A stretch of DNA of 53,796 nt from positions 1 to 53,796 of the forward strand of contig CAIWPG010000189.1 in assembly GCA_903914535.1 (NCBI GenBank), in the 5' to 3' direction. The position numbers and the translations under genes are program-made. Position 1 is the first letter of the stretch. Each line of letters opens with the position of its first letter. Shown piece after piece: positions 7,509-16,485 of this stretch. This DNA comes from an uncultured Oxalobacteraceae bacterium (GTDB lineage: Bacteria > Pseudomonadota > Gammaproteobacteria > Burkholderiales > Burkholderiaceae_D). The notes beneath the pieces are model-generated. The model did not search any database and was not told where the DNA came from. It saw only the letters and a list, made by a program, of their open reading frames with translations.

Positions 7509-8891
7509 CTACTGCTCCCGTAATAAATGTGACTGCTGTGCTGACGGCGATGGTGATTGCGGCAAGGGTAATCTGACATGCAACAACAGACCGTCCAGCC
7601 ATTGCTGCTCATAATTTTTTTGATAATTCCAATCTGCGCTTTTCTTAGAGTTCAATACCAGCGTTCCCCCCACCATCTGAATACGCTGCTGCATGCCAAG
7701 CAAGCCGCATCCGTACCGGGCACCGTGCTCCGGAAAACCGCATCCGTTATCTTCAATCATCAGATGCAAAGTATCCGCATCCGTATTAATCACAACCCGG
7801 CACTGCGTTGCACCGCTATGCCGTACCACATTCGTGACCGCTTCCTGTACCACGCGATACAGTACCATGCTTATATTTTCAGATAACACAGGCAATACAG
7901 TCTGCATATCCAGTATAAATGACATACCCGATTCACTCTGCTGCCAGCCGGACAGCAATTCCTGCAAAATTGCATTCAGTTTCAAGGCATCCAATCCGTA
8001 CGGTTGCAGGCGCTTAAGCATAGCGCGCAACTGACTGCCACTGGCACGCACATTGTGTCGCAACTCCAGGGCACATTCAGCAACGCGTGTCGCATCCAGC
8101 CTGGCAGCGTTACGCTCAAGGTAAGCCGCAGTGACGCTGATAGCAGTCAGGGTTTGCCCCATTTCGTCATGCAAATCCATCGCCAGATCACGTCGTTCAT
8201 CTTCCTGCACACGAATCAACCGGTCAGAAAGTTGTCGCTGTGCTTCACGTGAGGTCGACAAGGCCGCGGCAAGCTCATCAATCGCCGCAGCAACCTGTGT
8301 AAATTCACGCAACACAAATACAGGTAATGCGGCATCTGTTTCACCCTTAGCCAGACGTTGCAAGCCAGCTTCCAGATCACGTACCGGTGCTAATGCGTGA
8401 TGCGTAGACCACCACGCCACCAATAACGTTGCTCCAGAAAATAACATAAGCGTGATACAAAAATGAACAGTATCGGTCAAACGCTCTTCAATTTCAGAAA
8501 CCGGGTTAGGGGCAATACGCAAACGCTGCCCGGCAACATTCACCAATTGACCGGCATCATTCCCTGATGTCACACCCAAGTAACGCGCCAGCTTACCGGC
8601 AAAAGAAACATGAGCAGAGACAGGAATCGTATCAGCATCAGCGGCACTGACGGTAACATGACGCAAGACTCCACGGCTAAGAATAGCCGCCAAACGCGCC
8701 GATACTTGCTCAGAAGGCAGATCATGACCGATGTTACCAATATCAAGCAATACCGTGACCAACTGTTCCGATGCCACAATTTCATTATTTACATCATGGC
8801 GTAGCGTGTATAAGTTGACCAAAACCGCCATCAACAACAAACTCAGCAATAATCCGCCGAGATACCCTACAAGTCGTCGCCTCAGATCCAT
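7509..8891 (-). CDS. NarX/UhpB-type sensor histidine kinase
   Basis: This is a 460-residue membrane kinase. TM1 is at about residues 8-28 and TM2 at about 143-161, enclosing a periplasmic sensor region of about 115 residues. A HAMP linker follows (HHALAPVRDLEAGLQRLAKGE). The HisKA_3 dimerisation domain has RVQEDERRDLAMDLHDEMGQ, placing the phosphorylated His at residue 241. The ATPase domain shows VLYRVVQEAVTNVVRHSGA (N box), LMIEDNGCGFPE (G1) and CGLLGMQQRIQMVGG (G2). GGGAG precedes the ATG. It is divergent from a TonB receptor, implying control of that receptor in response to a periplasmic signal, but this is inference. No ligand-binding motif is recognisable. Confidence 0.92.
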   Translation of the reverse strand: MDLRRRLVGYLGGLLLSLLLMAVLVNLYTLRHDVNNEIVASEQLVTVLLDIGNIGHDLPSEQVSARLAAILSRGVLRHVTVSAADADTIPVSAHVSFAGKLARYLGVTSGNDAGQLVNVAGQRLRIAPNPVSEIEERLTDTVHFCITLMLFSGATLLVAWWSTHHALAPVRDLEAGLQRLAKGETDAALPVFVLREFTQVAAAIDELAAALSTSREAQRQLSDRLIRVQEDERRDLAMDLHDEMGQTLTAISVTAAYLERNAARLDATRVAECALELRHNVRASGSQLRAMLKRLQPYGLDALKLNAILQELLSGWQQSESGMSFILDMQTVLPVLSENISMVLYRVVQEAVTNVVRHSGATQCRVVINTDADTLHLMIEDNGCGFPEHGARYGCGLLGMQQRIQMVGGTLVLNSKKSADWNYQKNYEQQWLDGLLLHVRLPLPQSPSPSAQQSHLLREQ

Positions 8892-8958
8892 ACACTACTC
8901 CCATTTCAACATTTCATCCGGATGGCACCGCATATCAACAGGCACTAACAGACACTAA

Positions 8959-8974
8959 TGCGTATCAATACGCA
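8959..8974. promoter_or_regulatory. 7-2-7 inverted repeat, candidate response-regulator operator
   Basis: TGCGTATCAATACGCA is a perfect 7-bp inverted repeat with a 2-bp spacer, the same geometry as NarL-family 7-2-7 sites. It lies in the divergent region between the kinase and the TonB receptor genes, about 70 bp upstream of the receptor's likely -10. Confidence 0.5.
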
Positions 8975-9019
8975 CATTTCATGCCAAAAAAATGGCTCTC
9001 AGCGGGAATTTTTCCCTAT

Positions 9020-9046
9020 TTGCTTTATTAAGCTGACCGATATAAT
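9020..9046 (+). promoter_or_regulatory. Probable sigma-70 promoter of TonB receptor
   Basis: A consensus -10 TATAAT is at 9041-9046. The best -35 candidate is TTGCTT at 9020-9025 with a short 15-bp spacer, so activation by a regulator is plausible. The receptor start is about 85 nt downstream. Confidence 0.45.
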
Positions 9047-9130
9047 GCTTTCATAAAAAATTACACGCTATGCCAGCAACCAGAGCGATCACCGATCCTG
9101 TATAAAAAAATCTAACCGGAGACCATAACA

Positions 9131-11485
9131 ATGCATAAAAAAATCTTACTTCAGCATGCTCTGCTAGCGACTTATCTTCCGGTTGCCTTACCTGTTTTTT
9201 TAGTCTCTTTTGTATTGCCGCAAACAACATTTGCTCAAATAAACAGTGCGGCATCAGAATCATCCATCGTCGTGGTCACCGGAACACCACTGGCCAGTAC
9301 AGGCATCCCCGTCACCGAGGTACCGGCAAATGTACAGGTAGCGACTGCAAAACAAATTGCACAACAACAATCGCTCAATCTGGGTGAGTTTTTAGATAGT
9401 AATCTGGGCTCGGTCAATGCCAGCAATAGCGTAGGCAATCCCTATCAGATGGATATTTCTTATCGGGGTTTTACGGCGTCACCAATTTTAGGTACCGCAA
9501 TCGGTTTATCGGTATTCATGGATGGCGTACGTATCAACGAAGCCTTTGGCGATATCGTCAACTGGGATCTGATTCCGGCTAATGCCATTTCCGGCATCAG
9601 CCTGATTCCCGGTTCTAATCCCTTATTCGGACTGAATACACTGGGCGGAGCCATTGCCGTCACCACCAAAAACGGCGCAGATAACCCGGGACTAAAAACA
9701 AGCGTATCAGGCGGATCCTGGGGACGACGTTCTGCTGAAATGGAATTCGGCGGTAAAGACGAAGAACATGGCCTTGATTATTATGTAGCCAGTAATTTAT
9801 TTCACGAAGATGGTTACCGCGATTATAGCAGCAGCGATGTCAGACAAATTTTTACCAAAGGACGCTGGCATGATGGCGATAACACTCTCAGCCTGTCCTT
9901 ATCCCTGGCAGACAACACCATGAACGGCCCTTCGGTTCTGCCATTGTCCATGCTGGGAAATCCGGCCTATGCGTATACGGCACCCGACACTGTCACCAAC
10001 AAAAATGCCTTGCTGGCACTGACAGGCTCTCACTTTATTTCAAATGAAAAATTAGTAGAAGCCAATATCTATTACCGTGCCAGCAATTCCACCAACGCCA
10101 ACAGTAATTCTTCTTGCGACAATAGCGTCACCACGCCGGAAAATTGCGTAGCAAATCAGGCTAATGGTGATCTGGATGCCTCCAATGTCGTGGCAACAAC
10201 AAAGCAACGCAGCATAGGTGCCGCCGTGCAATTGAGCTTGCTTGGCGATTTAATGGGGCATAAAAATAAATTCACTGTCGGCTCATCGCTGGATGCCAGC
10301 AAAGTTGACTACCTGAGCAATACCTATGGCGCTAATCTGATCGGTGAAACAACCACCACAATCGACCCGTCAGGTGATAATGCCATTAACCCGGCGAATC
10401 CCTACAATCAGGGCAGCGTGGCATTAACCACACGCAGCAATTATTACGGCCTGTTTGCCACTGACAACTTCTCCCTCAATAAATACTGGAATATGACTGT
10501 TTCCGGTCGCTATAATTTCGCTACCGTCGATATGACCGGTGCCAGCCTTGACGGCAATGGCAATCCCATCGGCAGTCTGAATGGTGACCACACCTATCAC
10601 CGTTTTAATCCCGCTGTCGGACTCAACTTCAATCCGACAAAAAACCTGACCCTGTACACAGGCTATAGCGAAGGCATGCGTGCACCTACTCCGGTTGAAT
10701 TATCCTGTGCCAACCCGGCTATTCCCTGCTCGCTGCCGACCGGATTTACTTCTGATCCCGATTTACAGATGATCGTCTCAAAAACATGGGAAGCAGGCGT
10801 GCGTGGACAACTCGCCGCCAACATAGGATGGAACGCCGCTATTTACAGCACCACCAACCAGAATGACGTCCAGTTTATTGCTGATGGTGCTAATAACGGC
10901 GTAACAGGATTTTTTCAGAATGTAGGCGATACCCGGCGTCAGGGACTGGAATTAGGCGTGCATGGTGAGTTTTCCGGTTTAAGCTTAGCTGCCAATGCAA
11001 GCTTTGTTAATGCGACTTACCAATCTTCGTTTACCGAAGCAGCACCTCAAAATAGTTCCGCCAATCCGGCTACCGGACTGATTACCGTCAACAAGGGGGA
11101 TTTTATTCCGGGAATCGCACGAAAAACACTGAAATTACGTGCAGATTATGTCGTTTCTCCAGCCTGGGATATCGGTGGCAATCTCATTGCAACTAGTGGT
11201 CAATACGCGCATGGTGATGAAAATAATCAGGATAGCAATGGCCCGCTGGCCGGATATACCACACTGAATCTGGACAGCCATTACAAACTCGGCGCTAACT
11301 GGACGGCGTTTGCCAAAGTGACCAATCTGTTGAATAAGGACTACAACACGTTTGGCATTCTGGGTCAAAACATGTTCACAGCACAGAACGAACTGGCTGT
11401 TGTACCCTCGGCACCAAGAGGTATCTGGATCGGGGTAAGCTACCAGTTTGGCGGTAATAAAACTACTACCGTTGACAGGGATTAA
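9131..11485 (+). CDS. TonB-dependent outer-membrane receptor
   Basis: A full-length 784-residue receptor. A signal peptide ends FAQ near residue 35, followed by a TonB-box-like SSIVVVTGTP. The plug spans about residues 55-185: VPANVQVATAKQIAQQQSLNLGEFL, the NPYQMDISYRGFTASP segment, MDGVRINEAFGDIVNWDLIP and GLNTLGGAIAVTTKNG. A beta barrel runs to the C-terminus, with GYSEGMRAPTPVELSC and KVTNLLNKDYNTFGI as usual receptor motifs. A small Cys pair (SCANPAIPCS) sits in an extracellular loop. It diverges from a two-component system that probably regulates it. The substrate is not evident; no siderophore biosynthesis gene is nearby. GGAG at 9118-9121 precedes the ATG. Confidence 0.92.
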   Translation: MHKKILLQHALLATYLPVALPVFLVSFVLPQTTFAQINSAASESSIVVVTGTPLASTGIPVTEVPANVQVATAKQIAQQQSLNLGEFLDSNLGSVNASNSVGNPYQMDISYRGFTASPILGTAIGLSVFMDGVRINEAFGDIVNWDLIPANAISGISLIPGSNPLFGLNTLGGAIAVTTKNGADNPGLKTSVSGGSWGRRSAEMEFGGKDEEHGLDYYVASNLFHEDGYRDYSSSDVRQIFTKGRWHDGDNTLSLSLSLADNTMNGPSVLPLSMLGNPAYAYTAPDTVTNKNALLALTGSHFISNEKLVEANIYYRASNSTNANSNSSCDNSVTTPENCVANQANGDLDASNVVATTKQRSIGAAVQLSLLGDLMGHKNKFTVGSSLDASKVDYLSNTYGANLIGETTTTIDPSGDNAINPANPYNQGSVALTTRSNYYGLFATDNFSLNKYWNMTVSGRYNFATVDMTGASLDGNGNPIGSLNGDHTYHRFNPAVGLNFNPTKNLTLYTGYSEGMRAPTPVELSCANPAIPCSLPTGFTSDPDLQMIVSKTWEAGVRGQLAANIGWNAAIYSTTNQNDVQFIADGANNGVTGFFQNVGDTRRQGLELGVHGEFSGLSLAANASFVNATYQSSFTEAAPQNSSANPATGLITVNKGDFIPGIARKTLKLRADYVVSPAWDIGGNLIATSGQYAHGDENNQDSNGPLAGYTTLNLDSHYKLGANWTAFAKVTNLLNKDYNTFGILGQNMFTAQNELAVVPSAPRGIWIGVSYQFGGNKTTTVDRD

Positions 11486-11498
11486 TACTGAGCAAACA

Positions 11499-11525
11499 CC
11501 CCGGGAGCAAGAGAAACTCCCGGGG
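11499..11525. terminator. GC-rich hairpin between convergent receptor and gabD
   Basis: CCCCGGGAG (11499-11507) pairs perfectly with CTCCCGGGG (11517-11525) around a 9-base loop. T-tracts are poor on both sides, but position between convergent genes and a 9-bp GC stem support a bidirectional transcription stop. Confidence 0.6.
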
Positions 11526-11564
11526 CTACAGGGCAATAGCAGGAATCTTTTCAGAGTCCCGACA

Positions 11565-13019
11565 TTAAATCCCGCCCATGCAAATATACTTCACTTCCTG
11601 GTAGTCCTCTATTCCGTAACTGGAACCCTCACGCCCCAGTCCGGATTGTTTTACACCGCCAAACGGAGCAACTTCATTAGAAATCAGCCCGGTATTCACA
11701 CCAACCATACCGCTTTCCAATGCTTCTGCCACACGCCAGATACGACCGATATCGCGTGAGTAAAAATAACTGGCCAGACCAAATTCAGTATCGTTAGCTA
11801 AGGCAATGACATCCTCTTCTGTCGTAAAGCGGAATAAGGGTGCCATCGGCCCAAACGTCTCTTCCCGCGCAACCAGCATATCAGCAGTGACATCCGCCAA
11901 CACGGTAGGCTCAAAAAAGCTATGGCCCAATGCATGACGCTGACCGCCAATCAACAGACGCGCACCTTTAGACAAGGCATCTGCAATATGCTGTTCCACT
12001 TTAACTACGGCTTTTTCATCAATCAGCGGCCCCTGCGTCACACCAGGCTCCAAGCCATTGCCGACCTTGAGTTTAGCAACGGCAGCAACCAGTTTTTCGG
12101 CAAATTCGGCGTAAACACCTTCTTGCACATACAAGCGATTAGCACAGACACAGGTTTGTCCGGCATTGCGGTATTTCGATGCCATTGCACCTTCTACCGC
12201 GGCATCCAGATCGGCATCATTAAAGACGATAAATGGGGCATTGCCACCCAGTTCCAGCGACAATTTTTTGATCGTAGGGGCGGATTGCGCCATGAGTAAA
12301 CGACCAACACCGGTAGAGCCGGTAAAGGTCAGTTTGCGCACTATCGGGCTACTAGTCATCTCTGCACCAATTTCACGGGCCGATCCGGTCACCACACTAA
12401 ATACGCCCGCAGGTATACCGGCACGCTCAGCCAGCACGGCCAGCGCCAGTGCTGAATACGGCGTCGCTTCTGCCGGTTTTAACACCATAGTGCATCCGCA
12501 GGCCAGCGCAGGTCCGACTTTGCGGGTAATCATCGCCGCAGGAAAATTCCACGGCGTAATCGCGGCGCAAACACCAATCGGCTCTTTCACCACTACCAGC
12601 CGTGCACCCGGCACCAGTGCCGGAATCGTTTCACCGCCGGCGCGTTTTCCTTCTTCGGCAAACCAGTCAATAAAAGATGCAGCATAACTAATTTCACCAC
12701 GCGCTTCTGCCAGCGGCTTACCTTGTTCTGTCGTCATAATCAGAGCAAGATCATCCAGATTAGCCAGGATCAGGTCATTCCATTTACGCAAAATTGCGCC
12801 ACGTTCTTTGGCCGATTTACGACGCCATAAAGCCCAGGCTGTATCCGCCGCCGCAATCGCCCGCTGTGTCTCCACAGCACCCATCAACGGCACATGACCA
12901 ATAACAGCACCCGTAGCAGGATTCGTTACCGCCAGCGTAGCACCACTATCCGCCTCACACCACACACCACCAATATAAGCCTGCTCACGAAACAAAGAAG
13001 CATCGTTTAATTGCACCAT
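11565..13019 (-). CDS. gabD: NAD(P)-dependent succinate-semialdehyde dehydrogenase
   Basis: This enzyme oxidises succinic semialdehyde (or glutarate semialdehyde) to the dicarboxylate, the last step of GABA breakdown into the TCA cycle. The 484-residue length equals the GabD family norm. Motifs are ITPWNFPAAMITRK (cofactor), FTGSTGVGR, catalytic Glu256 in LSLELGGNAPF and catalytic Cys290 in NAGQTCVCANR. C-terminal NTGLISNEVAPFGGVKQSGLGREGS is typical of GabD. AAGGAGA gives an ideal ribosome binding site. It is the final gene of the gabT-pot-gabD operon, 37 nt after potC. NADP preference is expected of the family but not shown here. Confidence 0.95.
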   Translation of the reverse strand: MVQLNDASLFREQAYIGGVWCEADSGATLAVTNPATGAVIGHVPLMGAVETQRAIAAADTAWALWRRKSAKERGAILRKWNDLILANLDDLALIMTTEQGKPLAEARGEISYAASFIDWFAEEGKRAGGETIPALVPGARLVVVKEPIGVCAAITPWNFPAAMITRKVGPALACGCTMVLKPAEATPYSALALAVLAERAGIPAGVFSVVTGSAREIGAEMTSSPIVRKLTFTGSTGVGRLLMAQSAPTIKKLSLELGGNAPFIVFNDADLDAAVEGAMASKYRNAGQTCVCANRLYVQEGVYAEFAEKLVAAVAKLKVGNGLEPGVTQGPLIDEKAVVKVEQHIADALSKGARLLIGGQRHALGHSFFEPTVLADVTADMLVAREETFGPMAPLFRFTTEEDVIALANDTEFGLASYFYSRDIGRIWRVAEALESGMVGVNTGLISNEVAPFGGVKQSGLGREGSSYGIEDYQEVKYICMGGI

Positions 13020-13056
13020 CGGGTATCTCCTTAAAATTAAATAGGGTCAGAGTCAA

Positions 13057-13908
13057 TTAAAATTTCGCCAAGGCCTTATTCCGTCCGCGTATCCACTCCA
13101 GCGACAACAACAGGCAGGTAGAAAACACAATCAGAATAGTCGCTAAGGCTGCAATCGTCGGACTAATATTTTCTTTAATCCCCGTAAACATCTGACGCGG
13201 CAAAGTAACTTGTTCAGGGCCTGCCACAAACAAGGTCACCACGACATCATCAAACGAGGTCGCAAAAGCAAACAAGGCACCGGAAATCAGGCCGGGAGCA
13301 ATGACCGGCAAAGTAATCCGGAAAAAAGTGCTTAAGGGATTAGCACCCAGACTCAGACTGGCCCGCACCAGATTCTGGTTAAAGCCTTGCAGAGTAGCCA
13401 GCACCGTCGTCACCACAAACGGCGCACCCAAAGCAGCATGTGCCAGAATCAGACCAGTATAGGTATCCGACAAACCGATTTGGGCAAAAAACAAATAAAC
13501 ACCCACACCGACCACCACCACCGGCACAACCATCGGCGAAATCAACACCGCCATCAGCAAGCTCTTGCCACGAAAATCAGCTTTATTCAATCCTACTGCC
13601 GCCATGGTTCCTAAAATGGTTGCCAGCAAGGTTGCCAGCGGAGCGACAATAAAACTATTTTTAGCCGAGTTAATCCATTCCGGTGAGTTAAACAAATTCT
13701 GGTACCAACGCATGGACACGCCAGGAATCGGGTACACCAAAAAAGTACTATCGCTAAAGGACAATGGGATAATCACCAGAATCGGTAACAGCAAAAACAA
13801 AAACACCAGCAAGTTAAAACTGCGTGACATAAAAAACCAGATGCGCTCAATCAGCGACACATAGGGCGGAAACAACGGGACGAATTGTGCTTTTTTAATT
13901 TTTGGCAT
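13057..13908 (-). CDS. potC: Polyamine-type ABC transporter permease (PotC/PotI family)
   Basis: A 283-residue inner-membrane permease with about six helices and the EAA-type cytoplasmic loop LVRASLSLGANPLSTFFRITLPVIAPGLISG, which contacts the PotA-type ATPase. The N-terminal IPLSFSDSTFLVYPIPGVSMRWYQNLF matches the PotC/PotI family. Its start is 11 nt after the potB stop, with GGAG overlapping the junction. It pairs with the larger potB product to form the membrane channel. The name follows family resemblance; the substrate could be putrescine, spermidine, GABA or 5-aminovalerate. Confidence 0.9.
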   Translation of the reverse strand: MPKIKKAQFVPLFPPYVSLIERIWFFMSRSFNLLVFLFLLLPILVIIPLSFSDSTFLVYPIPGVSMRWYQNLFNSPEWINSAKNSFIVAPLATLLATILGTMAAVGLNKADFRGKSLLMAVLISPMVVPVVVVGVGVYLFFAQIGLSDTYTGLILAHAALGAPFVVTTVLATLQGFNQNLVRASLSLGANPLSTFFRITLPVIAPGLISGALFAFATSFDDVVVTLFVAGPEQVTLPRQMFTGIKENISPTIAALATILIVFSTCLLLSLEWIRGRNKALAKF

Positions 13909-13919
13909 TTTTTACTCCA

Positions 13920-15206
13920 TTACCCCATACTCACATCAATTTTGGTAAAACGACGATACACGGCATACAACACCAGTGTCGCGGCGAACAGTAACGCACC
14001 TAACGCACAAGCCATACCCCAATTGATCGTCACATTCGTAAAATAAGCGATGTAATAACTGACCATTTGCTCATTCGGGCCACCAAGCAAGGCCGGGGTA
14101 ATGTAATAACCGACTGACAAAATAAATACCAGCAATGCACCAGCGCCGATACCGGGATAGGTTTGTGGCACATACACACGCCAGAAAGCGGCAAACGGAT
14201 GACTGCCTAAGGAAATAGCGGCACGCAGATACGTTGGTGGAATCGCTTTCATCACGCTATACAAGGGCAAGATCATGAATGGCAATAAAATATGCGTCAT
14301 CGCAATGTACACACCCACACGATTAAACAATAATTCCAGCGGTGCTTCTGTTATTCCCAGCGACATCAATGCCATATTGACCAATCCGCCCGACTGCAAC
14401 AAAACGATCCAGGCAGCGACCCGCACCAGAATCGATGTCCAGAATGGAATCAATACCAATATCATAAATAAATTGGCACGACGTTCCGTCATGGTCGATA
14501 ACCAGTAAGCCAAGGGGTAGGAGATCAGCAAACAAATACAGGTCACTACCAGGCTCATCCAAAACGTACGGCCGAAAATCGCCTGATACACCGAGGCGCT
14601 TTCATCGGCTTTTTCAATATGGCCGAGCGCATCCTGTTTGTAATCCAGTGCTGCCAGCAGATAATGCGGCGAATAGGGTGCGCCATTTTTAGCAATGGCT
14701 TGCCAATAATCAAGCTCGCCCCATTGCGGGTCCAAGGCAATCAGCGCCAGTTTAATTTTTTCATCTGATAATACATGTCCCTGCTCATCCAGCAACGGCA
14801 ACACCCGCGCTGTCTTCATAATAATGGAACGCGCTCCGGAAATTTCCGAGTTCAGACGACGGGCCAGCGCTCCTGCCTGACTTTCTTGTCTTGCTTTAAG
14901 CAGATCAACTGTTAATGCCGCATAGGCTGCCTCAGGTGGCGGGCTCTTGCGATCCCAGTGTTCCAATACGGTCACTGTATGCGGCAAGGTCGTCCTGATT
15001 TCCGGATTTTCCACTGCGCGTTTAAGCAACATGGCAATCGGGACTAAAAATGTCAGTAATAAAAAAATCGCCAGTGGCGCAATCAAAGCCAGTGCGGCTG
15101 TGCGCTTTTTAAACAAGGCCTGACGTAATTCGCGTTTCAATTGTGAGACAGGCTGAACCGGAAGCGGAAGTGGCTTTGCGGCAGCGTCAATAGAGAGTGA
15201 GGTCAT
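13920..15206 (-). CDS. potB: Polyamine-type ABC permease (PotB/PotH family) with large periplasmic insert
   Basis: This 428-residue permease is well over 100 residues longer than typical PotB/PotH. TM1 is at about residues 37-62. About 145 residues without a clear membrane segment follow (about 66-211), then the regular permease core from FGRTFWMSLVVTCICLLISYPLAYWLS. The EAA loop is YLRAAISLGSHPFAAFWRVYVPQTYPG. By topology the insert should lie in the periplasm, near the substrate-binding protein. It looks soluble and helix-rich (QESQAGALARRLNSEISGAR). The family with this extended first loop exists in betaproteobacteria as far as I recall, but its role is unknown to me. Confidence 0.87.
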   Translation of the reverse strand: MTSLSIDAAAKPLPLPVQPVSQLKRELRQALFKKRTAALALIAPLAIFLLLTFLVPIAMLLKRAVENPEIRTTLPHTVTVLEHWDRKSPPPEAAYAALTVDLLKARQESQAGALARRLNSEISGARSIIMKTARVLPLLDEQGHVLSDEKIKLALIALDPQWGELDYWQAIAKNGAPYSPHYLLAALDYKQDALGHIEKADESASVYQAIFGRTFWMSLVVTCICLLISYPLAYWLSTMTERRANLFMILVLIPFWTSILVRVAAWIVLLQSGGLVNMALMSLGITEAPLELLFNRVGVYIAMTHILLPFMILPLYSVMKAIPPTYLRAAISLGSHPFAAFWRVYVPQTYPGIGAGALLVFILSVGYYITPALLGGPNEQMVSYYIAYFTNVTINWGMACALGALLFAATLVLYAVYRRFTKIDVSMG

Positions 15207-15257
15207 AATGATCCGGTGTTACCAAAAAAACCTGCGCCGCAGCGAGGTGGCACGGAA

Positions 15258-15296
15258 GCACGCTAAAAAGAGGGGGGTTACCCATTTTTAGCGTGC
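15258..15296 (-). other. Long intercistronic hairpin between potD and potB
   Basis: GCACGCTAAAAA (15258-15269) pairs perfectly with TTTTTAGCGTGC (15285-15296), a 12-bp stem with a 15-base loop. It falls in the 148-nt gap downstream of the binding-protein gene. There is no following T-tract, so partial termination or 3'-end protection of the upstream mRNA is more likely than full termination. A weaker GTTATAT/ATATAAC pair lies at 15310-15337. Confidence 0.6.
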
Positions 15297-15354
15297 AAAA
15301 AGCAATACTGTTATATTAACTTTTAGTCTTATATAACACTATTATCAGCCCATA

Positions 15355-16395
15355 TCACTTTGCTGCCCAAGCAGTAAAGCGTTGTTCTAATTCTTCACCG
15401 CGGTCAGTCCAGAATGCCAGATTTAATTGTAAAGCCTCTTTCGCATTCGCTGCCGATGTCGGCAACTTAGCCAGAGTTTGTGCATCCAGCAATTTCAGTG
15501 CATTGTTATTCACCGGACCATACGAAATATGTGAAGCGTAATTTTTTTGTGCTTCCGGTTTGCTTGCGAATGAAATGAATTTCTCTGCCAATGCTTTATT
15601 CGGTGTTCCTTTTGGAATTACCCAGAAATCCAGCGTATAAATACTGCCGATCCAGCTCACTTTCAGATTTTTTCCTTCGCGCTGTGCCGCATCGATACGA
15701 CCGTTAAACGCGGTAGACATCACAACGTCGCCAGCCACCAGGAATTGCGGAGGTTGTGCACCGGCTTCCCACCATTGAATGTACGGTTTAAGTTCATCCA
15801 GCTTTTTAAAGGCACGGTCAACACCCGCTTTCGTACCCAATACTGTGTACACATCTTTAGGAGCGACACCGTCAGCCAGCAAAGCAAATTCCAGAGTATA
15901 TTCAGCGCCTTTTTTCATCGCGCGTTTACCCGGGAATTTTTTTACATTCCAAAAATCAGCCCAGGTCTTAGGTGCTACCTTGAGTTTATCTGCATCGTAA
16001 GCCAGTACTGTTGACCAGACAAACGCACCAAGACCACATTCATGAATCGCTGATGGCAGGAAATCCGCTTTATTGCCAAGCTTGCTCACATCAATTTTTT
16101 CCAGCAAACCTTCTTCGCAGGCACGGCCAATATCACCGCCGTCTACTTCAACCACATCCCAGCTAACGCGTTTTGCTTCGACCATCGCTTTGATTTTGGC
16201 CAACTCGCCATTAAACTCAACAACCGTAACCGAATCTCCGGTTTCTTTAGCAAACGGTTCAATATAAGCCACTTTTTGCGCAGCGCCATTTGCGCCACCA
16301 AAATTCACCAGCGTTAACGCTGCGGCATGAGCCATGCCCATGCTTGCCACGGATAAGGCAGCACCTGCCAATACAGGTTTGAAAAACAATTTCAT
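15355..16395 (-). CDS. potD: Periplasmic polyamine/omega-amino acid-binding protein (PotD/PotF family)
   Basis: The 346-residue ABC solute-binding protein starts at ATG (16393-16395) behind GAGGAGA; the frame upstream to 16452 is not used. The signal peptide ends AHA at about residue 24, followed by AALTLVNFGGANGAAQ. Family features include SWDVVEVDGGDIGRACEEGLLEKID, a KFPGKRAM segment and C-terminal WTDRGEELEQRFTAWAAK. It would capture the substrate in the periplasm for the PotB/PotC/PotA complex. Its position between potA and potB, and a stable hairpin after it, fit higher expression of the binding protein. The exact ligand cannot be read from sequence; gabT and gabD in the same operon favour putrescine, GABA or 5-aminovalerate. 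Confidence 0.9.
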   Translation of the reverse strand: MKLFFKPVLAGAALSVASMGMAHAAALTLVNFGGANGAAQKVAYIEPFAKETGDSVTVVEFNGELAKIKAMVEAKRVSWDVVEVDGGDIGRACEEGLLEKIDVSKLGNKADFLPSAIHECGLGAFVWSTVLAYDADKLKVAPKTWADFWNVKKFPGKRAMKKGAEYTLEFALLADGVAPKDVYTVLGTKAGVDRAFKKLDELKPYIQWWEAGAQPPQFLVAGDVVMSTAFNGRIDAAQREGKNLKVSWIGSIYTLDFWVIPKGTPNKALAEKFISFASKPEAQKNYASHISYGPVNNNALKLLDAQTLAKLPTSAANAKEALQLNLAFWTDRGEELEQRFTAWAAK

Positions 16396-16431
16396 CGTAT
16401 CTCCTCGGGTTTTTCGACTATAAAAAGAACT

Positions 16432-16440
16432 GGGGGGGGG
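16432..16440. repeat. Nine-G homopolymer upstream of potD
   Basis: A run of nine G on the plus strand lies 37-45 nt upstream of the potD start in the potA-potD gap. Such tracts can slip in replication and are also frequent sequencing-error sites. Confidence 0.7.
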
Positions 16441-16485
16441 CCAAGCACACAAAACACAGTTACAACTACGCAGAATTTTATTAAC

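Noticed and set aside
9051-9263. Minus-strand 70-codon frame across the TonB receptor start
   Set aside because: Overlaps the receptor's promoter and signal peptide and lacks any family feature.
13034-13056. AGGGTCAGAGTCAATTAA sequence between gabD and potC as a mobile-element remnant
   Set aside because: A similar string is common in repetitive elements, but no second copy, inverted repeat or transposase fragment is visible here.
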